Of a stretch of DNA of 64,000 bases, positions 46,468 to 57,115 are shown piece after piece; the stretch's first letter is position 1; each line of letters opens with the position of its first letter. The DNA is from Caenorhabditis elegans. Its lineage: Eukaryota; Nematoda; Chromadorea; Rhabditida; Rhabditidae. Location: NCBI RefSeq assembly GCF_000002985.6, contig NC_003280.10, positions 9,606,501 through 9,670,500 on the forward strand, in the 5' to 3' direction. A program made the position numbers and the translations under genes. The notes under the pieces were generated by a model. The model did not search any database. It was given only the letters and a program-made list of their open reading frames with translations, and was not told the DNA's origin.

Positions 46468-46664
46468 TGCGGCTGCACTTGACTTGGTTCTGAACTGATT
46501 CAAGTTCTAATCGACTGATTCGAAATTTCGGGTTTACACGTGCCAAGATTTTATCAACTGATGTTTTTTGAGAAGGTCGCGTAGGAATTTTAGAAATTTT
46601 TCAAACAAAAAAATTGAATTAATTTTATTAATTTGAGAAAAAAACAGAAGTAAAAACAACAAAT

Positions 46665-47371
46665 TTAACGTTTTCCAAACCAATTTTTCGAATGATCCGC
46701 GTATCCCCAGACTCCATCGTAATATGGTCCTGAAAATTCGAATATTTAGGTCTTGAGGTTTTTAAAAATAATCCAGATGAACAATGAGCTCGATAATTTA
46801 TTTCGACTTTACAATTTAAGGCTTTCTGAAATTTTCAATACGCGCGCAAATGAGGAGATTTGGGTCTTGAGAAGAGTGAAAGTTTGCAGCTACTGTACCA
46901 CAAATATATTATATATTAGCAGTGATGTTCAATACTTTTCTTGTAGAAATCGGGCAGACATATGAAGAAAAAAAAACATATTTTCAATATATTGTAAGTA
47001 CTCACCGTATCTTTCCTGCTGTAAAGTTTCGAAATCCGTAGGCGCTGGCTGTCCGTATTTGTTCTTGTGGAATGAAATTTCGTGATAATAATTACGATAA
47101 GAAGCAAATGAATAAAGTGGAGGAAGTCCTGAATTATAGAACTTGTCTCTATAAAACCCATAACTATCAAATCCTCCATTTGTAGGTCCTATTCCGAATG
47201 GTCCATAGCCATAGTTGTTTGTGAAATCGTTCCGTTTAACTCGAACATTTTGACTGAAATTTCTTGAAATATAAAAGAAAAAACTAAACTAAACAATAAC
47301 CTTTCAAAAACCTCTGCATCAGAATATCCAATAAGAAACAAAATTCCAGATAATAAAGTAATCTTCTTCAT
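46665..47371 (-). CDS. Small secreted protein with an amidation-type C-terminus
   Basis: Exons 47301-47371, 47006-47253 and 46665-46729 give 127 residues. A clear signal peptide (MKKITLLSGILFLIGYSDA) starts at the chosen ATG; an upstream in-frame ATG at 47494 would bury it behind another hydrophobic run and is less likely. Soon after the signal is a furin-like VRVKR, then a Tyr/Gly/Phe/Asn-rich body (DFTNNYGYGPFGIGPTNGG; YYHEISFHKNKYG). The protein ends exactly in NWFGKR, the form left by neuropeptide precursors whose C-terminal Gly becomes an amide after removal of Lys-Arg. I do not recognise the family. A structural secreted Tyr-rich protein is the alternative. Confidence 0.75.
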
Positions 47372-47930
47372 TTGTTGAAATACAGAATATAATATTTTTT
47401 CTAGAAATGAATACCACAACAAAATACCCAAAAGAGAGATGAGAAGAAAAGTGATCAGTTGTAACATTACAATTCTAGAATTTCTCAGTGCCACCCTTAC
47501 CCTCCTACCGGTTCTAGTATCTTTCTCATGTGATTTTTGTGGTTATATTTTCCAATGAAGATCATACAAATTGAAAGCTGAAAAGGTTCAAAACTTATCT
47601 GAATTTAAAATTAACTTGAAATTTAACTCGGGAATCCGTACTTTAACGGTAAAGCAGTGAAGTGAGAGAAAAATCAGAATTTTTTTTTTTGAAAAATTTT
47701 ACGTACAACACTGATTTCTCGATAGCTTCACAATGCTATATTATAATAGCATCTTTTTTACTTGACTCTTTTTGGCTTAAGCTCAACCAAACTCTCAATT
47801 TTTTAGACGGCTTTTTGAAAGCCAACACTCCAATTTGAAATATTCCAGTAAACGCTTTATTTATTCAAAACTTCATCAAAGATTCACTATAAAAATTCAA
47901 ATATCCAGCCATCAATTCATCCTATCACAA

Positions 47931-49031
47931 TTAGAGCAATCTGAGCACCAAGCACTGACAAGCTCCACCACTTTTCATAAATTCACTCATATCAACTTCT
48001 TCGACACGTTTTCCACGAGCCGACAGATAATCCTTGGTTGCTTGAGAGACACCGATTGGGGAGATTACGGTATCACGAATAGTGATGGCGTTGCACACGA
48101 AAGCATTTGCTTCAGCTTCGGAGACAGCAATCGAGTTTGGAAGACGACGGAGGATCTGCACACAAAAAGTTTTTTAACTAGGGATTTCAAAAAAAAACTC
48201 ACCTCCTTATTGGTTGCCTCAGAGAATGCAGGTGGGTAGTAGAGGGCGCTGGTCTCATCAACTGGAGCAAAACAAGTGTCCAAGTGATAAAAGTTTGGAA
48301 GAATCATATCACAGAGAACAATATCAAAAGTCCCGAGTGCCTTGATTTTCTCGTAGACAGACTTTGAACTACGCTCTCCATAACCAGCCCAAAGAGTTTT
48401 ACGGTCAGAAAATACAGCATCTCCTCCGCCTTCGAAGATCTGAAATTTTATGTTTCAAAATGGAGAACAAAAATTCTCTGGCAAATTTATACCTCTTCAT
48501 ATCCTTCCCCAATAGTTTTGATATTGTTCTTCTTGAACCATTCCAAGTAGAGTGGTTGCTCACCGCTTCTGTAAAAACATAAAATGTTTCACACACAATT
48601 TCCTTTATTCTTTTTTCAAACTCACCTTTCCTTATGCCTGAATCTGGACAAGTAAACCTGATCATCATAGACCAATCCACTATTACAAACGAAAACTTGA
48701 TCTGGAAGACCCTCTGTTTGCTCCATTGTCAAAACTGGAACACCAGCGTTTTCGATTGCAGATTTCAAAGAATTCCATTGCTGATGAGCTTTTTGCTTGT
48801 CAACAACTCCTCCCATCCATGGATTGATTGTGTATTCGACTGTGAAATGCTTTGGTGGAACCATCAACACTCTCTTCAGAATATGGGCAGCAGATTTTGC
48901 AGCAGACATTGTTTCAGACTGAAAATTCAATTGTTTAATTAGTTTTCAAAATCATTTTAACTCAAAAAGTAAAACCAGTGTTTCTAATTTCCAAACTGAC
49001 AATTAAATAGGTCCAAACTCACATCAGACAT
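47931..49031 (-). CDS. DDAH/amidinotransferase-family enzyme
   Basis: Exons 49023-49031, 48626-48918, 48493-48568, 48203-48439 and 47931-48155 give 279 residues; if the three-codon first exon is not used, translation can start at the ATG at 48909. The five-bladed propeller fold of dimethylargininase and arginine deiminase relatives is supported by GLPDQVFVCNSGLVYDD, FEGGGDAVF, a catalytic His in NFYHLDTCFAPVD and a terminal nucleophile Cys in SGGACQCLVLRL. The likely reaction is hydrolysis of a guanidino compound, such as methylated arginine, to a citrulline-type product. Its substrate cannot be read from the sequence. It is divergent from gstk-1, about 1.2 kb away. Confidence 0.9.
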
Positions 49032-50248
49032 TATTATATAGCAGGTTCAATATCAAATAACTATTGTTAATAGTCTACTCGAAATTGAAATGATGCACCG
49101 AGCTAACTAGTATCTTATCAGTTTTTATATTGATACGATTTGTTATCAAATATTGGTATAAAGGTGTTAGCAGCTAGTCTGCAAAAAGTTCAAACTTTCA
49201 AAAATTATAACACCTGACAAAAAATTTAAATTTTCAAACAATTTTTAGTCGTAACTTTAGAAATTTAACAAATATTCAAGGAGGAAGTTGAATGTTAAAC
49301 TAGATAGTTCAAAAAGTAGAACCAAAAACGCGCGAGAAAATAAAAATAAAAGAATAACAATGTACACCCGTGGTCATTTTATTATCCTCCCTCCTTCTTC
49401 CCCGAACCCTTGTAAATCTTTCAATATGTCTTGATGGCCTTATTACGTCACAATACATATTGTGATTGCAGATCTTGATTGATAAAAATTCCAAATGAAT
49501 TATGATCACAGGAAAAATGTTTTCTCGGTGTCAGGTGCCAGGTGTCAGGTGCAGGTACTCAAAAGACACCGGCAAATGAATTCCAAAGGTTTGTGCTTTG
49601 AAAAGCTCCAAAGATCCTTGCTATGCAAAATATGTCAATGGAAAAAGAAAATAAACATTTTTAAAAGAAAGCTTTTATGAAAATTCCATGTAAAAAACGC
49701 GAATTGGGACTTTCCAGGTATCCAGAAAAGCTTTAATTTTTGAAAGGTTAAGAAATTGATATACGCGTTTTCCAAATATCCAAGGTATTCTTGTAGTTTC
49801 CCCAATGCATCATTCAAACCAAGAGAGCTAGACGCAGAGAAACCAGATTGTCTGTCATCTCTGCGTATCTTTTTCCCGATACAAGCTACAGTGTAGTCTC
49901 ACGGTGTGGAACAAGTCACCACGTTGCTTTACTTCTCTAGAACTATTATTTTCCCACGTTATTTTTGCATCTATCTTCATTTCCCACTTTCTTATCACTG
50001 CAAACCGAACATAGATCACAGTTCGTTGTCTCGAAAACTTATAAAACCACACGGTTGTTTGTGCAATTTTTATTTAATTTTTTAAACGGGTTCTCAAAGA
50101 AAAATTGCAGAAAATATAACTTTGATCTACTTTATCGTTCCCGCGAATATTTTTCAAAACATCTTTTCCAAATCTACACTCAACTTACGGATTTTTGTCT
50201 TGCAGATTTCCGTTCGCCGTGCCCAAAAATTCGAATTAATTTTGGAAA
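49032..50248. promoter_or_regulatory. Divergent upstream region of the DDAH-like gene and gstk-1
   Basis: No coding exon. Three CAGGTG E-boxes spaced 7 bp apart, plus CAGGTA, lie at 49532-49557. A facing pair of CTCTGCGT-type motifs lies at 49830-49840 and 49858-49870, nearer gstk-1. The rest is AT-rich without recognisable structure. Confidence 0.5.
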
Positions 50249-51162
50249 ATGCCAAAACTTCCACGTATCGACTTTTATTTTGACGTGATTTCTCCGTACA
50301 GTTATATTGCTTTTGAGGTTGGTTTTTTTTATATACGATATTACATAAAAAACTGTGGTTGTACGCATGTGTCGATGGTTCTCTTATCCTAGGAAGTCAG
50401 GAATTTTTTTTGAACAGTGTTACGGTACAATAATATTTTTTAGTTTTAAAATTCGTAAATTTATTATAGTTATAGAAATTATGCAATGATAAATTGCAGG
50501 TCTTCCAAAAACTGGAAACCCAATGGAAAGGAGTAACAATCCGTTACATTCCATTTTTCCTCGGAGCCGTCATGAAAGAATCAGGAAATCGTCCTCCAGC
50601 AATGCTCCCAGCTCGATCAATTATGATGATGACTGATTTGAAGCGAACTGCAAAGTTCTGGGATATTCCATTGACTCCACCACCATTGTTCATGGAATGG
50701 ATCAAAAAGTACCGTACTACTGGAGCAATGAAGGTTTTGTTGGTTTTGCAGGAGCAGGATAAGGAGCTGATGCTCCGAGCAGCTCGGGAAATGTGGGTCA
50801 GATTGTGGTCTCGAAGTGAGAAGATTTTTGAGGATCAAGACTTTGTGGAAGTATTGAAGGCAGTTGGTGTTAAGAATCCGGAGCAAATTGTGGAAAAGAG
50901 CAAGGATGAGAAATATATAAAGATTTTGATGGAGAATACGAATAAGGGAGTTGATTTGATGGTAAGTTATTCATCTTTGAATTAAAAAAAATTGGCAATT
51001 TTACTTTTTCAGGCATATGGTGCTCCATGGATCAATGTGCACACAGAAGATGGATCGGAGCATTCATTCTTTGGATCAGACCGTTTCCATTTGATTGCCG
51101 ACCTTCTTCAACAGCCACAACCGCTTCCAGACCGACTTTTTGGCCAGAAATCAAAACTTTAA
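50249..51162 (+). CDS. gstk-1: Kappa-class glutathione S-transferase
   Basis: Exons 50249-50317, 50500-50961 and 51013-51162 give 226 residues, the usual size for kappa GSTs. The thioredoxin-like N-terminus has the catalytic serine in FYFDVISPYSYIAFE (DsbA-like SPYS motif), then the inserted helical domain (PPLFMEWIKKYRTTGAMKVLL) and the C-terminal thioredoxin half with the cis-proline loop AYGAPWINVHTEDG and FFGSDRFHLIADLL. Kappa GSTs conjugate glutathione and act in mitochondria and peroxisomes. The C-terminal QKSKL could act as a weak SKL-like signal, although it ends in KL rather than in exact SKL context. The gene is tail-to-tail with the secreted paralogue at 51449. Confidence 0.95.
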
Positions 51163-51448
51163 ATATTTGTTGTAAGATAAGATGCGCTAAATATATGAAT
51201 AAATTGGGTAAATATTTTTAATTAACTCTCTCTGAAACAGTCTGACAATCGACATAATCATAGATTCAAAAACTACAAAGAAAAATTCCAAAAAGATTTG
51301 AATCTAAAATCTTTTAGTTGGCTGCACTCTAGGTTACTTTTCAATTTTACGAACTGTAAAATATTCCAGAAAATTAATTATATGTTCAAAGTTTTATTCA
51401 AATTACATCTGCACTGTTAGTTGTGGGAAAAACCCAAAAAATCACAAA

Positions 51449-52498
51449 TCAGTTGGCCTTGATCAATCCGGCGAACACTTGATACAAACCCCAGGTTCCA
51501 TCCGGCATTTGCTGAAAGTAGAAAAGCTTTATCTACTTTAGATAATAAAAGTGTACCTTTTGGGCAAACTTCTCGCAGTAGTTCATATCTTGCTTGACAT
51601 TGTCGGTTCCAATGACGCTTGGTGGAACTCCCATCTTAAATGGATAGGGTTAAAGTTCGGATTTGAATTTTTGGATTTTATCAGCAGTGAGCCAATTCTG
51701 ATTCTGATATGACTTACATCATAGATGACATAAGCCCATCCTGGCTTATTGATATAGAAGTTGAGAGCCTCTGACATGGTTTCGATGTCATTGTAAGTCT
51801 TAACAACCGTATCGATTGTTGCAGAAACAGTGTCGTCGATGCAGAAATCTGAAAACAAATGAATTTCAGGTTTACTCTAGAAAAAGAGGAGCTCACTGAA
51901 ATCATCATCATCGCGCTTGGTTGGAGTGCCGCTGATCAGCTCAGCATGAACCTTGACTCCAGATTTACGGGTGTAGTGACGGCGAACATTGTAGGTTGCT
52001 GAAATATATGAAAATGAGTTAGATAAAGTTCCACATATTTTATTTCAATTATATTTTTCAAAACTAGGAAGTGGCTTTCAATATTTTTTGAACGCTAACT
52101 TACGAACTGCAGTTGACTGATTGGCAAATTGGAAACGTGCAGCAACCTTGACGGATTTGCGGTCAGCACAGTGAGTGATGCACCAATTTGGTCTGAAAAG
52201 TAGAAATGGATTTTTTCATCTGGATTTGAATAATTAAATTTAAAATTATTGATTAAAAGGATAAAACAATTCTAGATCAGACACTCTGACTTTACATGAA
52301 TTCTTAATTTAATCTTGAAAAGGAATATACTAACCTCACAAAATCCAATCCAGAGGATCGGAAATCTTGAATTGGAACTGCATCCTGTGTGGATTCATCT
52401 CCAACTGGAGTATAATTGCACAAATTTCCTCCTGGAGCAGAAGTTTGTTGAGCAAAAATTGCTGGAACTGCTAAGCAGGCAAGGAGAAGAAGCTTCAT
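51449..52498 (-). CDS. Secreted nematode-specific protein, paralogue A
   Basis: Six exons (52335-52498, 52104-52192, 51897-51998, 51718-51848, 51557-51634, 51449-51511) give 208 residues. A signal peptide ([16 protein letters not shown]) is followed by [11 protein letters not shown] and a conserved core with five further-spaced cysteines ([33 protein letters not shown]) and a Trp-Tyr-rich segment ([12 protein letters not shown]). The domain is not one I recognise. It is 208 residues like its tandem neighbour, with identical exon lengths, so the pair arose by recent duplication. Extracellular location is likely; function is unknown. Confidence 0.88.
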
Positions 52499-52784
52499 TT
52501 TCCTAAAAACTCTCGATAAAAATGAAAAGGAAACTATACTCAAAAACGTTTCAAAGCGAGTAGCAAATGGTCAAATTATCGGAAGTTATCAGTTAAAAAC
52601 TGAAATTTTCCACATCACCGGCCTCCTCTTTTGCCAGTTGAATGTGTTGATAACGGAAAATAAAGAGTGGAAAATTAAATATTGAAAAATCACTAATGAT
52701 TTCATTTTGAGAATAATAAGAATCAAATATTCAATGTAAAACTTTAAATAGTTAAATCGTTTATTAAAAATTAAAAGAAAAAAA

Positions 52785-53915
52785 TCAATTAGCCTTGATA
52801 AGTCCTGCGAATACTTGATATGTCATGTAGGTTCCATCCGGCATTTGCTGAAAAATTTGTAAAATTTGGTGAGGTCTAATTTCTAATTCGGATACTTGCA
52901 GGTCTGGTTTTGTTGCATTTTACAACATTTTCTGAGTACTTACCTTGTTAGAAGACTTCTCACAGTAGTTCATATCGTGTTTGACATTGTCAGTCTCAAT
53001 GATGCTTGGTGGTACTCCCATCTGAATATATGTATTCAAGTAGAAATAGTAGACACCTATATATTTTCCAAAAAAAAACTTGTGTAACTTACATCGTAAA
53101 TAATATACGCCCATCCTGGCTTGTTGATATAGAAGTTGAGGGCTTCTGACATGGTTTCGATGTCATTGTAGGTGTTGACAATAGTATCAATCTGGGCCGA
53201 CACAGCATCGTCCATACAGAAGTCTGAAATTTTGACATGTATTTATACCATAAGATGAAATCACTTACTAAAAGGATCATCGTCACGCTTGGTCGGGTTT
53301 CCGCTGATCAGCTCAGCATGAACCTTCATTCCTGAATAACGGGTGAAAGTACGGCGAACTTTGTAGGTTGCTGAAAATTCCCATTAAATTCTAGGATGTT
53401 TACTGGTATTTTCATAATGTTCCAAATGTTTTTACATGTACTTTAGTGTACTGATCTATGTTAACTTACGGACTGCAGTTGACTGATTGGCAAATTGGAA
53501 GCGAACAGCAGCTTTGACAGATTTGCGGTCAGCACAGTGGGTGATGCACCAATTTGGTCTGAAACTTTTTAAATTAAGATATTCGGCTATTTATGTGGTT
53601 CAAAAATTGGTAATCGTTTAGTATCCCACTGTTGCCAAAGTATTTTTCTGGGTCTAACTAGTAAGACCATCAAGAGTTGGCTCAACATAACTTGGCCGCG
53701 GCCTAAACCAATCATTACTAAAGCTGTTCCAATTTTTGAACATAAACTGACCTAACGAAATCTAATCCAGACGTTCTGAAGTCCTGAATAGGAACAGCCT
53801 TTTGGTTTGATTCATCTCCTTGTGGAGGATAAGTACACAAATTTCCACCTGGAGCAGACGTCTGTTGAGCTAAGATTGCAGGAACTGCCAAACAAGCAAT
53901 AAGAAGAAACTTCAT
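52785..53915 (-). CDS. Secreted nematode-specific protein, paralogue B
   Basis: Exons 53752-53915, 53470-53558, 53269-53370, 53093-53223, 52944-53021 and 52785-52847 match paralogue A exon for exon in length and give 208 residues. The signal peptide is [16 protein letters not shown]. All cysteines are kept; changes concentrate at the ends of exons 3 and 5 (DDDPFNFCMDD; EKSSNKQMPDG) and in the last exon (TYMTYQVF against TWGLYQVF). Both copies have intact frames and splice sites. It stands about 290 bp upstream of paralogue A in the same orientation. Intron 1 holds a TTGCCAAAG-containing fragment also seen in other introns of this window. Confidence 0.88.
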
Positions 53916-54414
53916 TCTCCTGAAAATATAAATATATGCTTCAAAAAATTTAAGTAGCAAATGGTCAAATTAGTATGAATTGTGGAGAGAGTTATCAGTC
54001 TAAAACTGACGTTTTTTAAATTATGAGCGTTTTCTTTTGACATTCAGTTATAGTGATAAGAATATTAAATAGAAAAATGGGAAAGCACTAATGATATCAC
54101 TGGAAAAGTTAAAGGACAAGTTGTTTACAGATAAGTTTATGAGCATTGATTCCGGGGAGCCAGCAGCTTAACAAAACTGATTTCTTGATCCAATATTGCT
54201 CACAATCAGATGATTCAAAAGTTTATGCGAGTAAAATTAGTAGAAATACCAAATTAGTCTGATATGTTTTTCAAAATTGTTCTTCAATTAAAGGATAGAC
54301 GAGTTTCTCAGAAAATAGGCTGAACATTTTCAGACTCTAAAAAGCAAGAAAGTTTTATTTGAAAGCTTTTTCGATGACTAAAATACAAACAAAGAGGGTC
54401 GAAAATTATTGAGT
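53916..54414. other. Intergenic, upstream of secreted paralogue B and 3' of the P450
   Basis: AT-rich, with no open frame or repeat of note. It should contain the promoter of paralogue B and the 3' UTR of the P450 gene. Confidence 0.4.
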
Positions 54415-56340
54415 TCATATCCTTTGCTTCAAATGCATCCAAACAGTTTCCGGTTGAGTCGTGGCTCTTCCAACTAATTTCAATGGGATTTCTGTCTTGG
54501 TGCCAACTTCAAATGTATATTTTCTAAGAATATGAGCCAAGAGCATCTTTTCCTCCATATAAGCCAATCGCATTCCAACGCACTGACGAGGTCCTAATCC
54601 GAATGAAATATATCCTCCTTTTTGGAAAACTTGGTCACAGTTGGGGTCAAGCCATCTGAAATAATAACTAGTAGGATCTCTTACTAAATAATTTAAAAGG
54701 TGGAATACTCTCCAAAGTGATTCGCTTTTTAAAACTTTCAAAAATTAAGCCAATAATACATCTGAATATATTTTTTAATTTTGAAAAAAAAACCTTTCTG
54801 GCTTGAACTCCTTCGCATCATCTCCCCAAATCTTTGTATCAGTATGAAGACTCCAAGTATCTACTTGAACCATTGTTCCAACTTCAACTTCTACATTTCC
54901 CAATTTAGTGGCTCTCATGCATCTCCGAGAGTTCGCCCTGGAATAATTGTTTTTTTATGTGAAGTATAAATTTAAAACTCCTACATTGTTCCCAAAGGGT
55001 ACAAACGTAAAGTCTCTTTGATAATACAATCCATGTATTTTAGTTTTGAGAGATGATCAAATGAAATTGATGGTTCTATGCATTCTCGTTCTATTTCTTC
55101 TTGTAATTTCTTTTGAACTTCTGGATGTGTTGCTAGGAGAAATGTAGTATAGGATAAGGATAGAGCAGTTGTATCGAAGCCAGCAATCAAAAAAACGAGA
55201 CACTGACCGACTATTTCTTGAGTTGTTAGTTGACGGTTTCCCTGCAATTTTTTAAATTCAGGAATAATTTTTCTCCTGAAACTCACATAGCTACTAGTCT
55301 TTGAAAAATCCCCATTATTCTCTTGAAAATGCTCCACATCATCTGCTCTTGCTTCCAAAAATAAATCGATAAAATCCTGTGGCTCTCCGATTTCAATTCC
55401 ATTTTTTCTATCATTCTCCCTCTGATCTATACGATTTTGAACGGCTGTCACAACAGTTTTGTTGACGTGAATGAAATTGGCTGCTCCCAACAATGGAAAT
55501 TTCAACATAAAAAATCGAAAAACTTGAGCAAGAGTAGGAAAAACTCCACCGATGAGGGGAATATGCTTTCGATTATCTCCGAATATCTGGAAATATATGT
55601 TGAATTTCACTGGTAATAGTACCAAAACGAACCGCTCTGACAAACTTCAAAAGTGGATTTTTGAACATTTGCGAGTCGGTCTGACCCATTGCAATTCGTC
55701 CTATAGTATCCATTGTGAACTCTTGGTAGAATCTGTAATTTAAAATTTAAATTACTTTTCCAATACATCGAAAACTCACTGTAACATATCAATTTGTTGT
55801 CCCTCCGAAGTTTGTTCTTCAATATGTCTCAATAATTCCATCGCACTGTCTTCCACAGTTACATTGATTTTTCTCAAACTGTTATTCGAAAAAGTAGGAC
55901 TAGATATAGCTCTGAGCCTTTTCCATCTAAATCCTTGAGCCGAGAACAAGTTAGTTCTCTCGTCTTTTTCCGGATCACCTTGAATTGGATTCAGTTTTCT
56001 ACCATAGAAGTTGTCATACTGCTCAACAAAAATTTGACGAACAATGTCGATATCAGAAACAATTAGAGTTTTAATGGTTCCTTCAGTGTATCCATATATT
56101 GGACCATAAAGTTTTGTCCAATCTCTGATTTGTAAGTATTGAGGATATTCTGATTTGAGAGTTTTTGGAAAACTTCCAACTAATGGATAACCTAGAGGTC
56201 CAGGGATACCACGCCGTCTCCAATATGTCCATATCCAGAGGTAGTAACTTAAATAAATATATTTAGCTTTGAGAAATAAATAAAAAATACCTGATAAAAC
56301 CAATGAACAAAGTTGGAATAGCAAGTAAAATAACACTCAT
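54415..56340 (-). CDS. cyp-13A10: Cytochrome P450, CYP13A family
   Basis: Exons 56291-56340, 55780-56247, 55633-55732, 54985-55586, 54794-54937 and 54415-54655 give 534 residues. The N-terminal anchor (MSVILLAIPTLFIGFISYYL) and the proline hinge RRRGIPGPLGYPLVG place it on the ER membrane. The I-helix has AGFDTTALSLSY, the K-helix has KETLRLYPLG, and the heme-binding loop is FGLGPRQCVGMRLA with its Cys ligand. The set fits the CYP3-like CYP13A clade, which oxidises xenobiotics and lipids using NADPH and P450 reductase. All signature residues are present, so it should be catalytically competent. Member number 10 is recalled from this locus (next to gstk-1) and not proven by sequence alone. Confidence 0.9.
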
Positions 56341-57115
56341 TTAGTTGTATTTTCTTGTAAACGAAGTCTGTATATTTTAAACAAATATTTCCAAAAATAA
56401 AATTTGTTTTTATATTTACAAGAAATCGGACACAAAAACGGCAACTATCTGACACACTTTTTGTGTCTCCGTCTCGACGATTTTGTGACTCCTTGCGCAG
56501 AATCAGTGAGTAATTGGATTACAATGATGATATCAAGACCACTAACTCTAGTCTATCCTGTAGCCAGTTTCTGGAGTTTGGTCTGCAGATTTGAAGAAAT
56601 CACCGATTAACTTAATTTAGTTTAGCAACTCTGGAAGTAACATTGCCAGGCATTTTTGTGGGCAAGGCTTTGTGTCATATTGCGCAAGAAAGTCAAATCT
56701 AGTGGAAACCAGAAAAAATCAAGTATTTTTGATAAAATAACAAGCACATCTTACAATAAGTCAGCAAATTTTCAAACGTACTTTCATATGTATATAAAAA
56801 TGTGGTTGAAATGACTAGATATTAATGTATTCCTAACCCGAAAGTTTTACCTAACCCTGCTGTTGATATTTAACACAAATTGTGCTCTGATCTGTTTCAA
56901 TTATTTGATTAACTTTGCTATTTTGTTATGATAGATGGCCAATAACCAACTTTTTGTTATTCATTCACGAGATCTAGTCAGACATTTATATAGACATGTC
57001 TCACTATCATATGGTACAGGAATGTATAGACAGGAAAAACTTAAACTCAAAAAGATAACATTTATTAGAATTGCCGATGAACGAATAATTAAAATACATA
57101 GTATCTATATGTTGA
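56341..57115. other. Intergenic region between the P450 and 7TM genes
   Basis: No coding support. It contains the P450 promoter at its left end and the 3' UTR of the 7TM gene at its right end. Confidence 0.4.
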
